This document shows positions 7,448-16,177 of a stretch of DNA of 64,000 nucleotides, one piece after another; positions within the stretch are counted from its first letter, which is position 1; every line of letters begins with the position of its first letter. Both the position numbers and the translations under genes were made by a program. The notes beneath the pieces were generated by a model. It ran no database searches, was not told where the DNA came from, and saw nothing but the letters and a program-made list of their open reading frames with translations. Origin of the DNA: Solirubrobacterales bacterium (GTDB taxonomy: Bacteria > Actinomycetota > Thermoleophilia > Solirubrobacterales > JACPNS01); NCBI GenBank assembly GCA_016185345.1, contig JACPNS010000003.1:334265-398264 (forward strand). The letters run 5' to 3'.

Positions 7448-9076
7448 ATGGTCACCAAATCGTTCCGACTGCTTTTGCTCACCACTTTGGCGCTACTGGC
7501 GTCGGTCAGCGCCGCCGGTGCGGCACCTGCCGACCTGGACCCAAGCTTTGGAAGTGGCGGGGTCGTAACGCTGCCAGCAATCGTCAGTTCGACGCTGATC
7601 GACCAGGGTTTGCAGTCCGATGGCAAGGTCGTATTCGGGTACGAGCGCGACGTTGACAGCATGCCGGAGCTGATGCGCATCAATCCGGACGGATCAGTTG
7701 ACTCCTCCTTCGGGACCGCTGGAAAGTTTGCTCCGCCGTTGGCTGGAGGCACTGCGGCTGAGGTCGAAGCCGTGGTCCCGCTTTCAACCGGCAGGATCCT
7801 CGTTGGCGGGACGACAACGATTGCTGCGGTTGAGCGGATGATTGTGTGGGCGGTGACTCCCGCCGGCACTCTGGACACGAGCTTCAATGGCGGCGTCGGA
7901 TATGTGGTGTTTACGGCCGTCGGAACTGACGGCAACGCCACCGCGGATATCGGCGTTCAGCCGGACGGTGACATCGCGGTTGTTGGCAGCGTCACCATCG
8001 GTGGGATCGAAGGCGCGATCTTGCGGCTGCTGTCGTCCACGGGAGTCGTCGGAGCCAGTACCACCAAAGTGCTTAGCGACGACATGGCGCCAACGTCCGT
8101 CGCGATGCAAGCCAACGGCGACATCGTGTTTGGGTCAGTGGCCGTGACGCCGGGCGACACCGTGGGAGTGACTCAGCGATTCACAGCGGCCGGCGTCTGG
8201 GACGCCACGTTTGCCAGCTCTGGTTTTGCTCTGTTCGGGTTCGCTGTACCGATCGTCTCGCAGGTGTACTCGGTCCTGGCGAGACCAGACGGATCATTGG
8301 TGTCGCTCGGACATGTCGGATTCGCGTCCACGCTCCAATCGCTGGGCTCGAGCGGAGTTCCGAGCAACGCAATCGATCCATTTGGCATCACGCGCGTGCT
8401 CGGGCCGAACTCAGCATCGGTTTTCATATCTGGAGCTCTGGTCGGAAACGGTCGAACCTTGGCGGTCGGAATCACGACCAACGTTGGAACGATCAACAGT
8501 CCATTTGTTGCCCGCTTCGAAGCATCCGGAGCGCTCGACCCGACATTTGCCGCCGGAGCGCTCGCCGCAGGTTCCGAGAGCGCGACTGCATCCGGAGCCG
8601 CTGTCCAGGCGGACGGCCGCTATCTCGTCACGCACGTGGTCAACAGCACTGGCCAGCTCAAGGTCGCAAGGCTGATGGGCGATTACGTGGCTCCGCCCGT
8701 GGAGCCGCTGAAGGTCAAATTCAAGACGATCAAGTCGAGCCAGACGGCATCCAAATTCAAGAAGTTCTCAGGGACCGCGAGCGGCGCCGGCCTGGCCAAG
8801 GTCCAGATCGCAATCCTCAAGGTCGACTCCAAGTTGCTGAAGAAGTCGAAGAAGTGCAAGTTCGTGAAGAGCAGTTCCGGTGCCACCAAGACCTTCAAGG
8901 CAGTCAACGGCAAGTGCACACCGAGCGCGTTTCTGAACGCCAAGGGAACCACCGGCTGGAGCTACTCGTTGAAGAAGTCGCTGCCCCCGGGCAAGTACAA
9001 GCTGTATGCGCGTGCGAGCGGCGCGGGCGGTGCGACGAGCTCGATCATCAACAAGTCGCTGACGCTCAAGAAGTAA
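7448..9076 (+). CDS. Secreted delta-60 repeat protein with Lys-rich C-terminal domain (paralog 2)
   Basis: A 542-aa paralog of the protein at 4842-6464 with the same layout. The signal peptide ends near residue 26. Delta-60 repeats (LDPSFGSGG, QSDGKVVFGY, VDSSFGTAG, LDTSFNGGVG, VQPDGDIAVVG, LDPTFAAG) run to about residue 415. A basic C-terminal domain then carries the paired Cys and ends SLTLKK. TAGTTT (7436-7441) lies 6 nt before the ATG, again suggesting a leaderless mRNA. It is convergent with the next gene, with only 6 bp between. Confidence 0.8.
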   Translation: MVTKSFRLLLLTTLALLASVSAAGAAPADLDPSFGSGGVVTLPAIVSSTLIDQGLQSDGKVVFGYERDVDSMPELMRINPDGSVDSSFGTAGKFAPPLAGGTAAEVEAVVPLSTGRILVGGTTTIAAVERMIVWAVTPAGTLDTSFNGGVGYVVFTAVGTDGNATADIGVQPDGDIAVVGSVTIGGIEGAILRLLSSTGVVGASTTKVLSDDMAPTSVAMQANGDIVFGSVAVTPGDTVGVTQRFTAAGVWDATFASSGFALFGFAVPIVSQVYSVLARPDGSLVSLGHVGFASTLQSLGSSGVPSNAIDPFGITRVLGPNSASVFISGALVGNGRTLAVGITTNVGTINSPFVARFEASGALDPTFAAGALAAGSESATASGAAVQADGRYLVTHVVNSTGQLKVARLMGDYVAPPVEPLKVKFKTIKSSQTASKFKKFSGTASGAGLAKVQIAILKVDSKLLKKSKKCKFVKSSSGATKTFKAVNGKCTPSAFLNAKGTTGWSYSLKKSLPPGKYKLYARASGAGGATSSIINKSLTLKK

Positions 9077-9082
9077 TAACAG

Positions 9083-9994
9083 CTAGAAATCCAGCTCGAT
9101 CATCGCGCCGGTCGCAGGCTCGGGAACGAGTGTGGGGTGGAGTGTGTGCGCGAGCAGCTCGATGCCGTCAATCAGACGCGGGCCGGGGCGGCTGAAGTAG
9201 GCGTTGGCGTCGGTCGCGTAGATGTTCGCGGCGCCGAGTCCGCGCAGCTGTTCTGTGAAGTCGTAGGCCTCTTCGGCCGCGCGCGCCGCGTCGTAGCCAC
9301 ATTGCATGAGGATCACGGTGCTCGGCTCGGCGATGCGAACCTCGTCCCAGTCTGCCTCGCGTGAAGGCTCTCCGGGCAGTCCCAGAAAATCCATCCCGCC
9401 GGCCAGCTCAATCATTTGTGGAACCCAGTGGCCGCCGAGGAATACCGGGTCGAGCCACTCGAGCGCTGCCACGGAGACCCGCTCGGGTCCATCAGGCCTG
9501 CCGACGTCCTTGAGCGCGATCTTCACGTCGTCGATGCGGTCGGCAAGCGTCTGCACCAGGTCAACGCCGAGGTCCTTCTCGTCGGTTGCCTCGGCAATCT
9601 TGCGAATGGCGCCGAGCATCTCGCCGATCGTGGTTGGATCGAGCGAGATGACCTTCGGCTTTGACTCCATGCGCTCGGCCACGGCACGGACGTCGTCGAT
9701 CGACACGGCGCAGACGTCGCAGAGCTGCTGGGCGACGATCAGGTCTGGCTCCTCTTCCTTGAGCAGTTCCTCGTCGAGGGTGTACAGCGACCGGCCATCA
9801 CCGACCTGGCCGCGAACGAGTGCGTCGACCTCCCCCGGAGGCAGATTCGCCGGGATCACGCTCGTGGTCAGCTGGGGCAGATCGGTCGCCTCAAATGGGT
9901 AGTCGCACTCGTGGGTGACGGCGACGACGTCGTCGCCGAGGCCCATCGCAAAGAGGAGCTCGGTGGCGGAAGGGACAAGGCTGGCGATACGCAT
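9083..9994 (-). CDS. Cobalamin-binding protein-like (BtuF/periplasmic-binding fold), no signal peptide
   Basis: A 303-aa protein starting MRIASLVPSATELLFAMG, the characteristic opening of the BtuF-like helical-backbone-type binding proteins. TSVIPANLP and a LDPTTIGEM segment follow. In Gram-negatives BtuF delivers vitamin B12 to an ABC importer. This copy has no signal peptide or lipobox and no adjacent permease or ATPase, so it may act in the cytoplasm or have another ligand. TAACCT (10001-10006, minus strand) lies 6 nt before the ATG, suggesting leaderless transcription. It is divergent from the pterin dehydratase gene across 36 bp. Confidence 0.75.
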   Translation of the reverse strand: MRIASLVPSATELLFAMGLGDDVVAVTHECDYPFEATDLPQLTTSVIPANLPPGEVDALVRGQVGDGRSLYTLDEELLKEEEPDLIVAQQLCDVCAVSIDDVRAVAERMESKPKVISLDPTTIGEMLGAIRKIAEATDEKDLGVDLVQTLADRIDDVKIALKDVGRPDGPERVSVAALEWLDPVFLGGHWVPQMIELAGGMDFLGLPGEPSREADWDEVRIAEPSTVILMQCGYDAARAAEEAYDFTEQLRGLGAANIYATDANAYFSRPGPRLIDGIELLAHTLHPTLVPEPATGAMIELDF

Positions 9995-10030
9995 GGCGCA
10001 AGGTTAGGCCGCGCCGCGTAGGATCGGCGC

Positions 10031-10279
10031 ATGAATTCGGGGTGGGAGTACGTCCAGACGGGCGGCGGCGACAAACTGGTCAAGGAATTTGACCGCGGTG
10101 ACTTCAGGGGAGCGGTCGCGTTCTTGAACGCGATCCTCCCGGTCGCCGAAGCAGCCGGTCATCATCCGGACGTGGAGATCAGCTGGAAGACCGTGACGAT
10201 CACCCTGAGCACGCACTCTGAAGGCGGCGTGACCGACAAGGACCGCGCACTCGCCGATCAGATCGATGGGCTGGCCTGA
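10031..10279 (+). CDS. phhB: 4a-hydroxytetrahydrobiopterin dehydratase (pterin carbinolamine dehydratase)
   Basis: An 82-aa protein of about usual PCD length. The signature histidines are in AGHHPDVEISW and THSEGGVTDKD, matching the family's active site that dehydrates 4a-hydroxy-tetrahydropterin. This regenerates the cofactor of aromatic amino acid hydroxylases; in bacteria without such hydroxylases the family is also linked to molybdopterin metabolism. No hydroxylase is seen in the window. TAGGAT (10019-10024) is 6 nt before the ATG, consistent with a leaderless mRNA. Confidence 0.88.
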   Translation: MNSGWEYVQTGGGDKLVKEFDRGDFRGAVAFLNAILPVAEAAGHHPDVEISWKTVTITLSTHSEGGVTDKDRALADQIDGLA

Positions 10280-10375
10280 CCTGCTGCTAGCTTGGACCGG
10301 ACTTATGGACGTCCCTGAAGACGCGCCTCCCCGAAGTAGCCGGCGCACGTTGCGCCCGGCGCGGGGGGCCATCGC

Positions 10376-11716
10376 ATGACCTACCTACTGCTGCTGGTAA
10401 CGCTTCTGCTGGTGCTGATCAACGGCTTTTTCGTCGCCGCTGAGTTCTCGCTCGTGCGCGCGAAGGCGTCGCTGCTTGAGAACCCGGATGAAGAAGGAGC
10501 CGATAGCTCCCGACGCAACCGCGCAGCGCTGGCGGCGATGTCGCAGATTGACTCGTACCTGTCGGCTTGTCAGCTCGGAATCACGCTGGCTTCGATCGGG
10601 CTTGGTTTTGCTGGTGAGCCCGCGCTCGGTCATCTGATCGAGGACGTTCTGGGAAACTCGCTGGGTGAAGGTGCATCGGCGGCGATTTCAATCACGATCG
10701 CCTTCACGATCATCACGGTGCTTCACATCGTTATTGGCGAGCTCGCACCGAAGTCGGTCGCGATCGCCAATCCTGAACAGACCGCCCGCTGGCTCGCCGG
10801 GCCGCTGAGCATCTTCAAGCGCATCTTCCACCCGGCGATCGTCGTGCTCAATGGCGCGGCAAACCGCTTGGTCGGACTGTTCGGCATCCGGCCCGCGTCG
10901 GAGATGGAGCTCGGCGCCACCGGTGAGGATCTGCGCGCACTGGTCGAACACGGCCGCTCACATTCCACGCTGGACCCGGGCGAGGCCCACATGCTTTCTG
11001 GCGTCTTCGAACTGCATGAGAACGAAGCGCGCAACGTGATGACGCCGATCCCCGCCGTTGTGACGATCGACGTCGACGACACCGTCGAGGTCGCGCTGCG
11101 TCGCTGCACTTCTTCCGGCCACACTCGTCTGCCCGTCACCGAAGATCGCTCGACCGACAAGATCAAGGGTGTGCTGCATCTGTCGTCGCTGGTGAGATTG
11201 ATGCTTTCCAAGGGCGAAGACGCGACGATTGGCAAGGCAGTGCGCGATGCGTATGTCGTGCCCGAAACGAAGCCGCTTGATGACCTTTTGGCTGACCTGC
11301 AGCGCGAGCGCATGTCGATGGCGATCGTGGTTGACGAGTACGGCCGGACGGTCGGAATCGTCACGGTCGAGGACATTGTCGAAGAGGTCGTCGGCGAGAT
11401 CGACGATGAGACCGACTCGGCGCTGAGCGCCGTCCGCCGCTTGGCCAATGGTGATCTCTTCGTGCGCGGCCACGTCCCGCTGGTTGATCTTGAGGACCAC
11501 GGCATCGAATTGCCGGTGGATTCAGACGCGTACAACTCGGTCGGAGGCTTCGTCTTCGCCGAGCTCGGCCGCCTGCCCAAGCGCGGCGACGCGATCCGCG
11601 CAAACGGCTACGTGATCCGCGTAGAGAGCGTCCGCGAGAACCGCATTGAAGCAGTACGCATCGCCGAGGTAGGCCACGGCGAAACGGCCGAAATTGCTGC
11701 CGTGCCAGCTGAGTAG
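10376..11716 (+). CDS. CNNM/HlyC-CorC family membrane protein with CBS domains
   Basis: A 446-aa protein. An N-terminal DUF21/CNNM transmembrane domain (about residues 1-200; LINGFFVAAEFSLVRAK, SIGLGFAGEP, IGELAPKSVAI) is followed by two CBS domains. These include NVMTPIPAVVTID and MSMAIVVDEYGRTVGIVTVEDIVEEVVGEI. A C-terminal CorC_HlyC domain (about 350-430) includes GHVPLVDLEDHG and YNSVGGFVF. Members are linked to magnesium/cobalt efflux or resistance; 'hemolysin' names are historical. A REP-like palindrome follows 31 bp after the stop. Confidence 0.9.
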   Translation: MTYLLLLVTLLLVLINGFFVAAEFSLVRAKASLLENPDEEGADSSRRNRAALAAMSQIDSYLSACQLGITLASIGLGFAGEPALGHLIEDVLGNSLGEGASAAISITIAFTIITVLHIVIGELAPKSVAIANPEQTARWLAGPLSIFKRIFHPAIVVLNGAANRLVGLFGIRPASEMELGATGEDLRALVEHGRSHSTLDPGEAHMLSGVFELHENEARNVMTPIPAVVTIDVDDTVEVALRRCTSSGHTRLPVTEDRSTDKIKGVLHLSSLVRLMLSKGEDATIGKAVRDAYVVPETKPLDDLLADLQRERMSMAIVVDEYGRTVGIVTVEDIVEEVVGEIDDETDSALSAVRRLANGDLFVRGHVPLVDLEDHGIELPVDSDAYNSVGGFVFAELGRLPKRGDAIRANGYVIRVESVRENRIEAVRIAEVGHGETAEIAAVPAE

Positions 11717-11747
11717 CGCCCGGCCCCGCGCACCTAAGCCACATCCT

Positions 11748-11794
11748 GCCCCTACATACGTCCTGCCGAGGGTCGGCAAGACGTATGTAGGGGC
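11748..11794. repeat. REP-like palindrome, copy 1 (left of RAYT gene)
   Basis: A 47-bp stem-loop with 22-bp arms (11748-11769 and 11773-11794) around a GGG loop and a single mismatch. The arm core reads CTACATACGTC. A near-identical copy lies at 12535-12581, on the other side of the Y1 transposase gene. It may also end transcription of the upstream membrane-protein gene, though no T-tract follows. Confidence 0.85.
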
Positions 11795-11875
11795 AAAAAT
11801 GTGAGGTTTGGGGGGTAAACATTTCTCGCTGAGCCCTTAACCGAGTGGAAATGATTTCGACTCGGAGGTTTTGGG

Positions 11876-12517
11876 ATGGCAAGCGGAATTCAGTTGAAGC
11901 CGTTGACTGCGGCAAATCAGACGTTTCAGGTGACGTCGCGCGGGGTGGGGAGCCTAAAACCGTTCCTACGAAACATCGACAAGCGGGAGTTTCTCGGTCG
12001 ACTCTCGTGGTACCTGAGCCCGACGGTTACCAAGGATGCAAAACGCCGGCCCTACCTCCAGCTCTTTGACGAGGTGGCGGTGCTGGCGTACTGCGTACTC
12101 GACAACCATTTTCATCTGATCGTCCATCAATACTCCGTCGATGGAATGCAGAAACTGATGCGGCGAGTATTGACCGGGTATGGCAAGTACTACAACCGGG
12201 AACACAACTGGAGAGGGCCGATCTTCGACGCCAGATACGCGGCTGACCCGCTCAGAGATCCCGACCACGTTCGCGAGATGCTCGGTTATGCGATCCTAAA
12301 CGACCCGATCCAGCAGTTGGGAAATGAGTTCTGCAGCAATGCGATCCACCTCGGCGAGCGGAACTCACATTGGGTGCGGAATGACCTGACGATGGACGTA
12401 CTCGGAGGCGTCGATGGATACCGCGCCTATATGAATCGCACCGGGCCAGCGAGGGTTGAGTCAAAGCTCAAGCGCTGGGGGGTCGATCCCGCGCTCCACC
12501 CATATCGACCAATCTGA
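11876..12517 (+). CDS. REP-associated tyrosine transposase (RAYT), Y1/IS200-like
   Basis: A 213-aa protein of the Y1_Tnp/HUH fold. The metal-binding HUH-type pair is in LDNHFHLIVH (about residue 80-90), and a catalytic Tyr candidate is in GYGKYYNREHNWRGPIFDARY (about 100-120). This is the layout of RAYTs, domesticated single-strand transposases that process REP hairpins. GGAGG-like Shine-Dalgarno bases precede the ATG. The gene is flanked by two matching palindromes (11748-11794 and 12535-12581), supporting a REP-RAYT unit rather than a complete mobile IS200. Confidence 0.88.
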   Translation: MASGIQLKPLTAANQTFQVTSRGVGSLKPFLRNIDKREFLGRLSWYLSPTVTKDAKRRPYLQLFDEVAVLAYCVLDNHFHLIVHQYSVDGMQKLMRRVLTGYGKYYNREHNWRGPIFDARYAADPLRDPDHVREMLGYAILNDPIQQLGNEFCSNAIHLGERNSHWVRNDLTMDVLGGVDGYRAYMNRTGPARVESKLKRWGVDPALHPYRPI

Positions 12518-12534
12518 TTCCCAAGCCAAAAAAC

Positions 12535-12581
12535 GCCCCTACATACGTCCTGCCGAGGGTCGGCAGGACGTATGTAGGGGC
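12535..12581. repeat. REP-like palindrome, copy 2 (right of RAYT gene)
   Basis: A perfect 22-bp inverted repeat with a GGG loop, 17 bp after the RAYT stop. It is identical to copy 1 apart from one arm base, and its loop is in the same orientation. It lies between the convergent RAYT and hydroxyacyl-CoA dehydrogenase genes, so it may also serve as a two-way transcription stop. Confidence 0.85.
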
Positions 12582-12634
12582 TTAATCTCGCTGAGCGGCG
12601 TTTCCGCAGAGCGGCGGTGGGGCCGGCCGGCCGA

Positions 12635-13441
12635 CTACTTGTTGTAGTCGTAAAACCCCTGCTTGGTCTTGCGGCCGAGCTTTCCAGCCGCAAGCAGGTC
12701 CTGGCAGTTCTGCGGGATCTCCACGCCAATCTGCTCGCCGATCGCGATGGACACGTCCAGACCGACGTAGTCCAGCAGCGCAATCGGGCCCATCGGGAAG
12801 TTCGCGCCGAGCTTCATGGCGGTGTCTACTGCCTCGGGCTCAAGGCCTGAGGTCTCAAGGAAGCGCGCCGCGTCAAACAGGTACGGGAACAGAAGACGGT
12901 TCACGATGAATCCCGGGGTGTCTGGAACCTCAACGCCGACCTTCCCGATCGCCTCGCACAAAGCGCGCGAGCGGGCGCGCACGTCTTCCGAAGCCTGATC
13001 CGCGTAAACGATCTCGATCAGCTTCATCATCGGCACCGGAGAGAACACGTGGAAGCCGACGAAGCGCTCCGGAATTCCAGCGGCAGCCGCCAGCTTGTTG
13101 ACGCTCAGAGAAGAGGTGGTCGAAGCCAAAACCGCGTCATCAGCGATCACGCCAGCAAGCTCAGCGAGCAAAGGATTCTTGACTTCATAATCCTCGCTGA
13201 CGGCTTCCACCACAAATGTTCGATCCGCGAGGTCGGAAAGCTCCACGGTATGCGTAATTCGCGCAACGATCTCCTCAGGATTCTCGAGCCGCGAAGTCGC
13301 CTTGTCGATCGCGGCCTTCGCCTTTTCGACGGATTCTTCGGAGCGGGCGCGGATAACAACGTCTCCGCCCGCCGAAGCCGAAGCCACTGCCAGCCCAGTC
13401 GCGATCAGACCACTTCCGACGATTCCAAGCTTTTCACTCAC
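12635..13441 (-). CDS. 3-hydroxyacyl-CoA (3-hydroxybutyryl-CoA) dehydrogenase
   Basis: A 268-aa NAD-dependent enzyme. It has the Rossmann motif GIVGSGLIATG at the start, ASTTSSLSVNKLA, and FVGFHVFSPVPMMKLIEIV with the catalytic His. PDTPGFIVNRLLFPY and the C-terminal FPMGPIALLDYVGLD follow. It oxidises 3-hydroxyacyl-CoA in beta-oxidation or butyrate-type metabolism. I take GTG 13441 as start because AGGGG precedes it and the Rossmann strand follows at once; an upstream in-frame start at 13495 would overlap the divergent promoter area. It is divergent from the thiolase gene, a natural pathway partner. Confidence 0.88.
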   Translation of the reverse strand: MSEKLGIVGSGLIATGLAVASASAGGDVVIRARSEESVEKAKAAIDKATSRLENPEEIVARITHTVELSDLADRTFVVEAVSEDYEVKNPLLAELAGVIADDAVLASTTSSLSVNKLAAAAGIPERFVGFHVFSPVPMMKLIEIVYADQASEDVRARSRALCEAIGKVGVEVPDTPGFIVNRLLFPYLFDAARFLETSGLEPEAVDTAMKLGANFPMGPIALLDYVGLDVSIAIGEQIGVEIPQNCQDLLAAGKLGRKTKQGFYDYNK

Positions 13442-13512
13442 GACAAGATTCCCCTTAAACGTTGAAAGAATGTGCACTTCTACAGCGAGCGACAAGGATA
13501 GGCCTCCAGAAC

Positions 13513-14706
13513 ATGAGTATGCAGACCGGCAGCAGCCGCGAAGTCACGATCATCGACGCAGTACGCACCCCGGTCGGCCGCGGACACAAGGAAAAGGGCT
13601 ACTACAAGGACACCCACCCGAACGAGCTTCTCGGCGCGGTCCAGAAGGCAGTCCTCGAGCGCGCAGGGCTTGAGCCAACCAAAGTTGACAACGTCCTCGC
13701 GGGTTGCGTTCAGCAGATCGGCGAGCAGTCGCTGAACATCGGCCGCAACGCCTGGCTCCAGGCCGGACTCCCGATCGACGTCCCGGCCACCACGCTCGAT
13801 CTTCAGTGTGGATCGAGCCAGCATGCAACAAATCTCGGCGCAGGCCTGATCGCCAGCGGCGCAGACGACATCACCGTTGCCTGCGGCGTCGAGCACCTCG
13901 GGCACGTGCCGATGGGCATCGGTTTCCAGCCGGGCATCAGCGACCTCGTCGGCGTCCCATTCACCAAGGAGCTCCACGACCGCTATCAGCTGATCCCGCA
14001 GGGGCTCAGCTCCGAGATGATCGCCGAGCAGTGGGAGATCCCTCGCAGCGAACTCGATGAACTCGGCCTGCGCTCACAGCAGTTGGCCGCCCAAGCCACA
14101 GAAGAAGGCCGATTCGAGCGCGAAATCCTTCCGATGACCGTCGGCACCAACGGCAGCACGGCCACCTACGCAACCGACCAGGGACTCAGGGAGACAACCC
14201 TCGAAACCCTCGCCGGCCTGAAGCCCGCCTTCAAGGAAGACGGCGTGACCACCGCTGGCAACTCCAGCCAGATCTCCGACGGGGCCGCCGCGATCCTGCT
14301 CGCCGAGAAGTCAGAGGCCGAAGAACTGGGCCTGACGCCCCGCGCAAGCATCGTCGACCAGGTCACCGTTGGCGTCGACCCAGTGATCATGCTCACCGGC
14401 CCGATCCCAGCTACAAAGAGGATCCTCGAACGCAACAACATGACGATCAACGACATCGACCTGTTCGAGGTCAACGAGGCCTTCGCATCGGTCGTTGCCG
14501 CCTGGCGCCGCGAGCTGAATCCCGACTGGGATCGCGTGAACGTCAATGGCGGTGCGATCGCAATCGGCCACCCGCTCGGCGGATCCGGCGCGCGCCTGAT
14601 CACCACGATGCTGCACGAACTCGAGCGCGCCGACAAGGAGTTCGGGCTCGTCACGATGTGCTGCGGCGGTGGCATCGGCACCGCCACGCTGATCCAGCGC
14701 GTCTAA
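13513..14706 (+). CDS. Acetyl-CoA acyltransferase (thiolase)
   Basis: A 397-aa thiolase. It has the opening VTIIDAVRTPVGRG, nucleophile Cys in LQCGSSQHA (C99), NGGAIAIGHPLGGSG with the active-site His, and C-terminal TMCCGGGIG with the second Cys. It cleaves 3-ketoacyl-CoA to acetyl-CoA and a shortened acyl-CoA. ATG 13513 follows an AAGGATAGG stretch; an upstream start at 13462 is less likely. With the divergent dehydrogenase and the acyl-CoA dehydrogenase at 19236 it supplies most of a beta-oxidation route. Confidence 0.92.
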   Translation: MSMQTGSSREVTIIDAVRTPVGRGHKEKGYYKDTHPNELLGAVQKAVLERAGLEPTKVDNVLAGCVQQIGEQSLNIGRNAWLQAGLPIDVPATTLDLQCGSSQHATNLGAGLIASGADDITVACGVEHLGHVPMGIGFQPGISDLVGVPFTKELHDRYQLIPQGLSSEMIAEQWEIPRSELDELGLRSQQLAAQATEEGRFEREILPMTVGTNGSTATYATDQGLRETTLETLAGLKPAFKEDGVTTAGNSSQISDGAAAILLAEKSEAEELGLTPRASIVDQVTVGVDPVIMLTGPIPATKRILERNNMTINDIDLFEVNEAFASVVAAWRRELNPDWDRVNVNGGAIAIGHPLGGSGARLITTMLHELERADKEFGLVTMCCGGGIGTATLIQRV

Positions 14707-14748
14707 GCACATTGGGTAGTGACTGAAATATCTGTTGCAGTGCTAAAG

Positions 14749-14776
14749 CGCGCGGGCCGGGATTCCGACCCGCGCG
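14749..14776 (+). terminator. GC-rich hairpin after thiolase gene
   Basis: CGCGCGGG (14749-14756) pairs with CCCGCGCG (14769-14776) about 40 bp after the thiolase stop. There is no T-tract, so it is a weak terminator candidate or an mRNA 3'-end stabiliser. Confidence 0.45.
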
Positions 14777-14919
14777 TAGAAAACTGACCACGAAGTAACC
14801 GCGTCACCGCCGGCCCCGGTGACATGCGGGATCATTCAAGAACTGTCAACAGGATCGACCCGCGACGCCCGCGAAGTCGAACCGATAAGAATCAGGTGCC
14901 AGAGAGCTCAGGAGTTCTT

Positions 14920-16119
14920 ATGCAGTCGACCGACGCCGAATCCCGAATCCAAAACATCATCTCGGTAGGAGCTGCCTACCAGCCGAGTCGCGACACGCGC
15001 GAGATTCTCGGTTCGTTTTTTGCGATTGGCATGCTGGGAGCCAGCATCGCCGCTGCGGTGTATGCCACTGCGACCGATCGTTGGACTCCGGCCGCAATCG
15101 GCCTTGTTTCACTCACGGCCATCGCCGCGTTGTTCGGCGTGCTCATTCCCTGGGATCGCCTGCGTCGCGAATGGCAGTTGTCGCTGTATTGGGTCTCGAT
15201 GTTCGCGATCACGGCCGCGGTCTACACCTTTGACGTACCGACGCTTTCGATCCTCCTGCTCCTGCCGATGATGGCTCTCACATGCTTCTTCTGGGATCAC
15301 CGCAAGCTCGTCGCGATCAACCTCGTCGGTGCCGCGCTCGTCTTCACGCTGCCGGTCGACACCGGCGACGCCAACGATGCTGCGTCAGCCTTGATCATCA
15401 CGCTGCCGGCGCTGATCGCTGTTGCTCTGCTGGCCGGCGTCCTGTCGGCGCGTTTCAACACGATGCGCCGCGCCGAGCGCAGCCGCTACAAGGCGACGAT
15501 CGAAGCCCTTTCAACTGCACTCACCGCACGCGACGGCTACACCGGATCGCACTCCCAGGAGACGCTCTGGCTGGTCAACGCGATCTGCGATGAACTTCGC
15601 CTGACCGAGAATGCCTGCGAGTACGTCGCCGACGTCGCGCTGCTCCACGACATCGGCAAGATCGGAATCCCCAACGAGATCCTGCACGAGCCGGGCAAGC
15701 TCAGCGACGATCAGTGGGAAGTGATGAAGCAGCACCCGGTGATCGGCGAGCGCATCGTCGTGACCGTGCCTGGCCTCGAAGAAGTCGCCCGCGCGATCCG
15801 TCATGAGCACGAACGCTGGGACGGCGGCGGGTACCCCGATGGCTTGAAGTCCGGCGAGATTCCGTTGGCCAGTCGGATCGTTCTTGTCTGTGATGCCTTC
15901 CACGCGATGACGAGCGACCGTCCTTATCGCAAGGCGATGAATATCGAGGACGCCCGCCTTGAGCTTTCACGCAACGCAGGCACTCAGTTCGACCCGACGG
16001 TTGTCGGCGCACTGCTGCATGTGCTCGACAGGCGCGAGCCCGCCGAACGCGATCGCCGCGCATTTGTCCCGAACGGAAACTTCGGTCAACCGTCCCGCAT
16101 GACAGCAGCAGCGGTCTGA
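14920..16119 (+). CDS. Membrane-anchored HD-GYP domain protein (paralog 1)
   Basis: A 399-aa protein. About six membrane helices lie in residues 30-190, then a linker helix, then an HD-GYP phosphohydrolase domain (about 200-370). Key motifs are LLHDIGKIGIPNEIL (HD pair), KQHPVIGERI, and IRHEHERWDGGGYPDGL (the GYP motif). HD-GYP enzymes degrade cyclic di-GMP or related dinucleotides. ATG 14920 is chosen because AGGAG lies 6 nt upstream; longer in-frame starts to 14824 have no ribosome site. It is a close paralog of the next gene, with near-identical DNA in the catalytic core. Confidence 0.9.
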   Translation: MQSTDAESRIQNIISVGAAYQPSRDTREILGSFFAIGMLGASIAAAVYATATDRWTPAAIGLVSLTAIAALFGVLIPWDRLRREWQLSLYWVSMFAITAAVYTFDVPTLSILLLLPMMALTCFFWDHRKLVAINLVGAALVFTLPVDTGDANDAASALIITLPALIAVALLAGVLSARFNTMRRAERSRYKATIEALSTALTARDGYTGSHSQETLWLVNAICDELRLTENACEYVADVALLHDIGKIGIPNEILHEPGKLSDDQWEVMKQHPVIGERIVVTVPGLEEVARAIRHEHERWDGGGYPDGLKSGEIPLASRIVLVCDAFHAMTSDRPYRKAMNIEDARLELSRNAGTQFDPTVVGALLHVLDRREPAERDRRAFVPNGNFGQPSRMTAAAV

Positions 16120-16177
16120 CGAAAAAAGCACCCAGGTACACATAATCGGGGTTCTCTGCAAATACCGCGTTTTCGGC

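Noticed and set aside
11876..12517. A complete IS200/IS605 insertion sequence.
   Set aside because: No TnpB gene, no target-site features, and REP-type palindromes flank it; RAYT is the better explanation.
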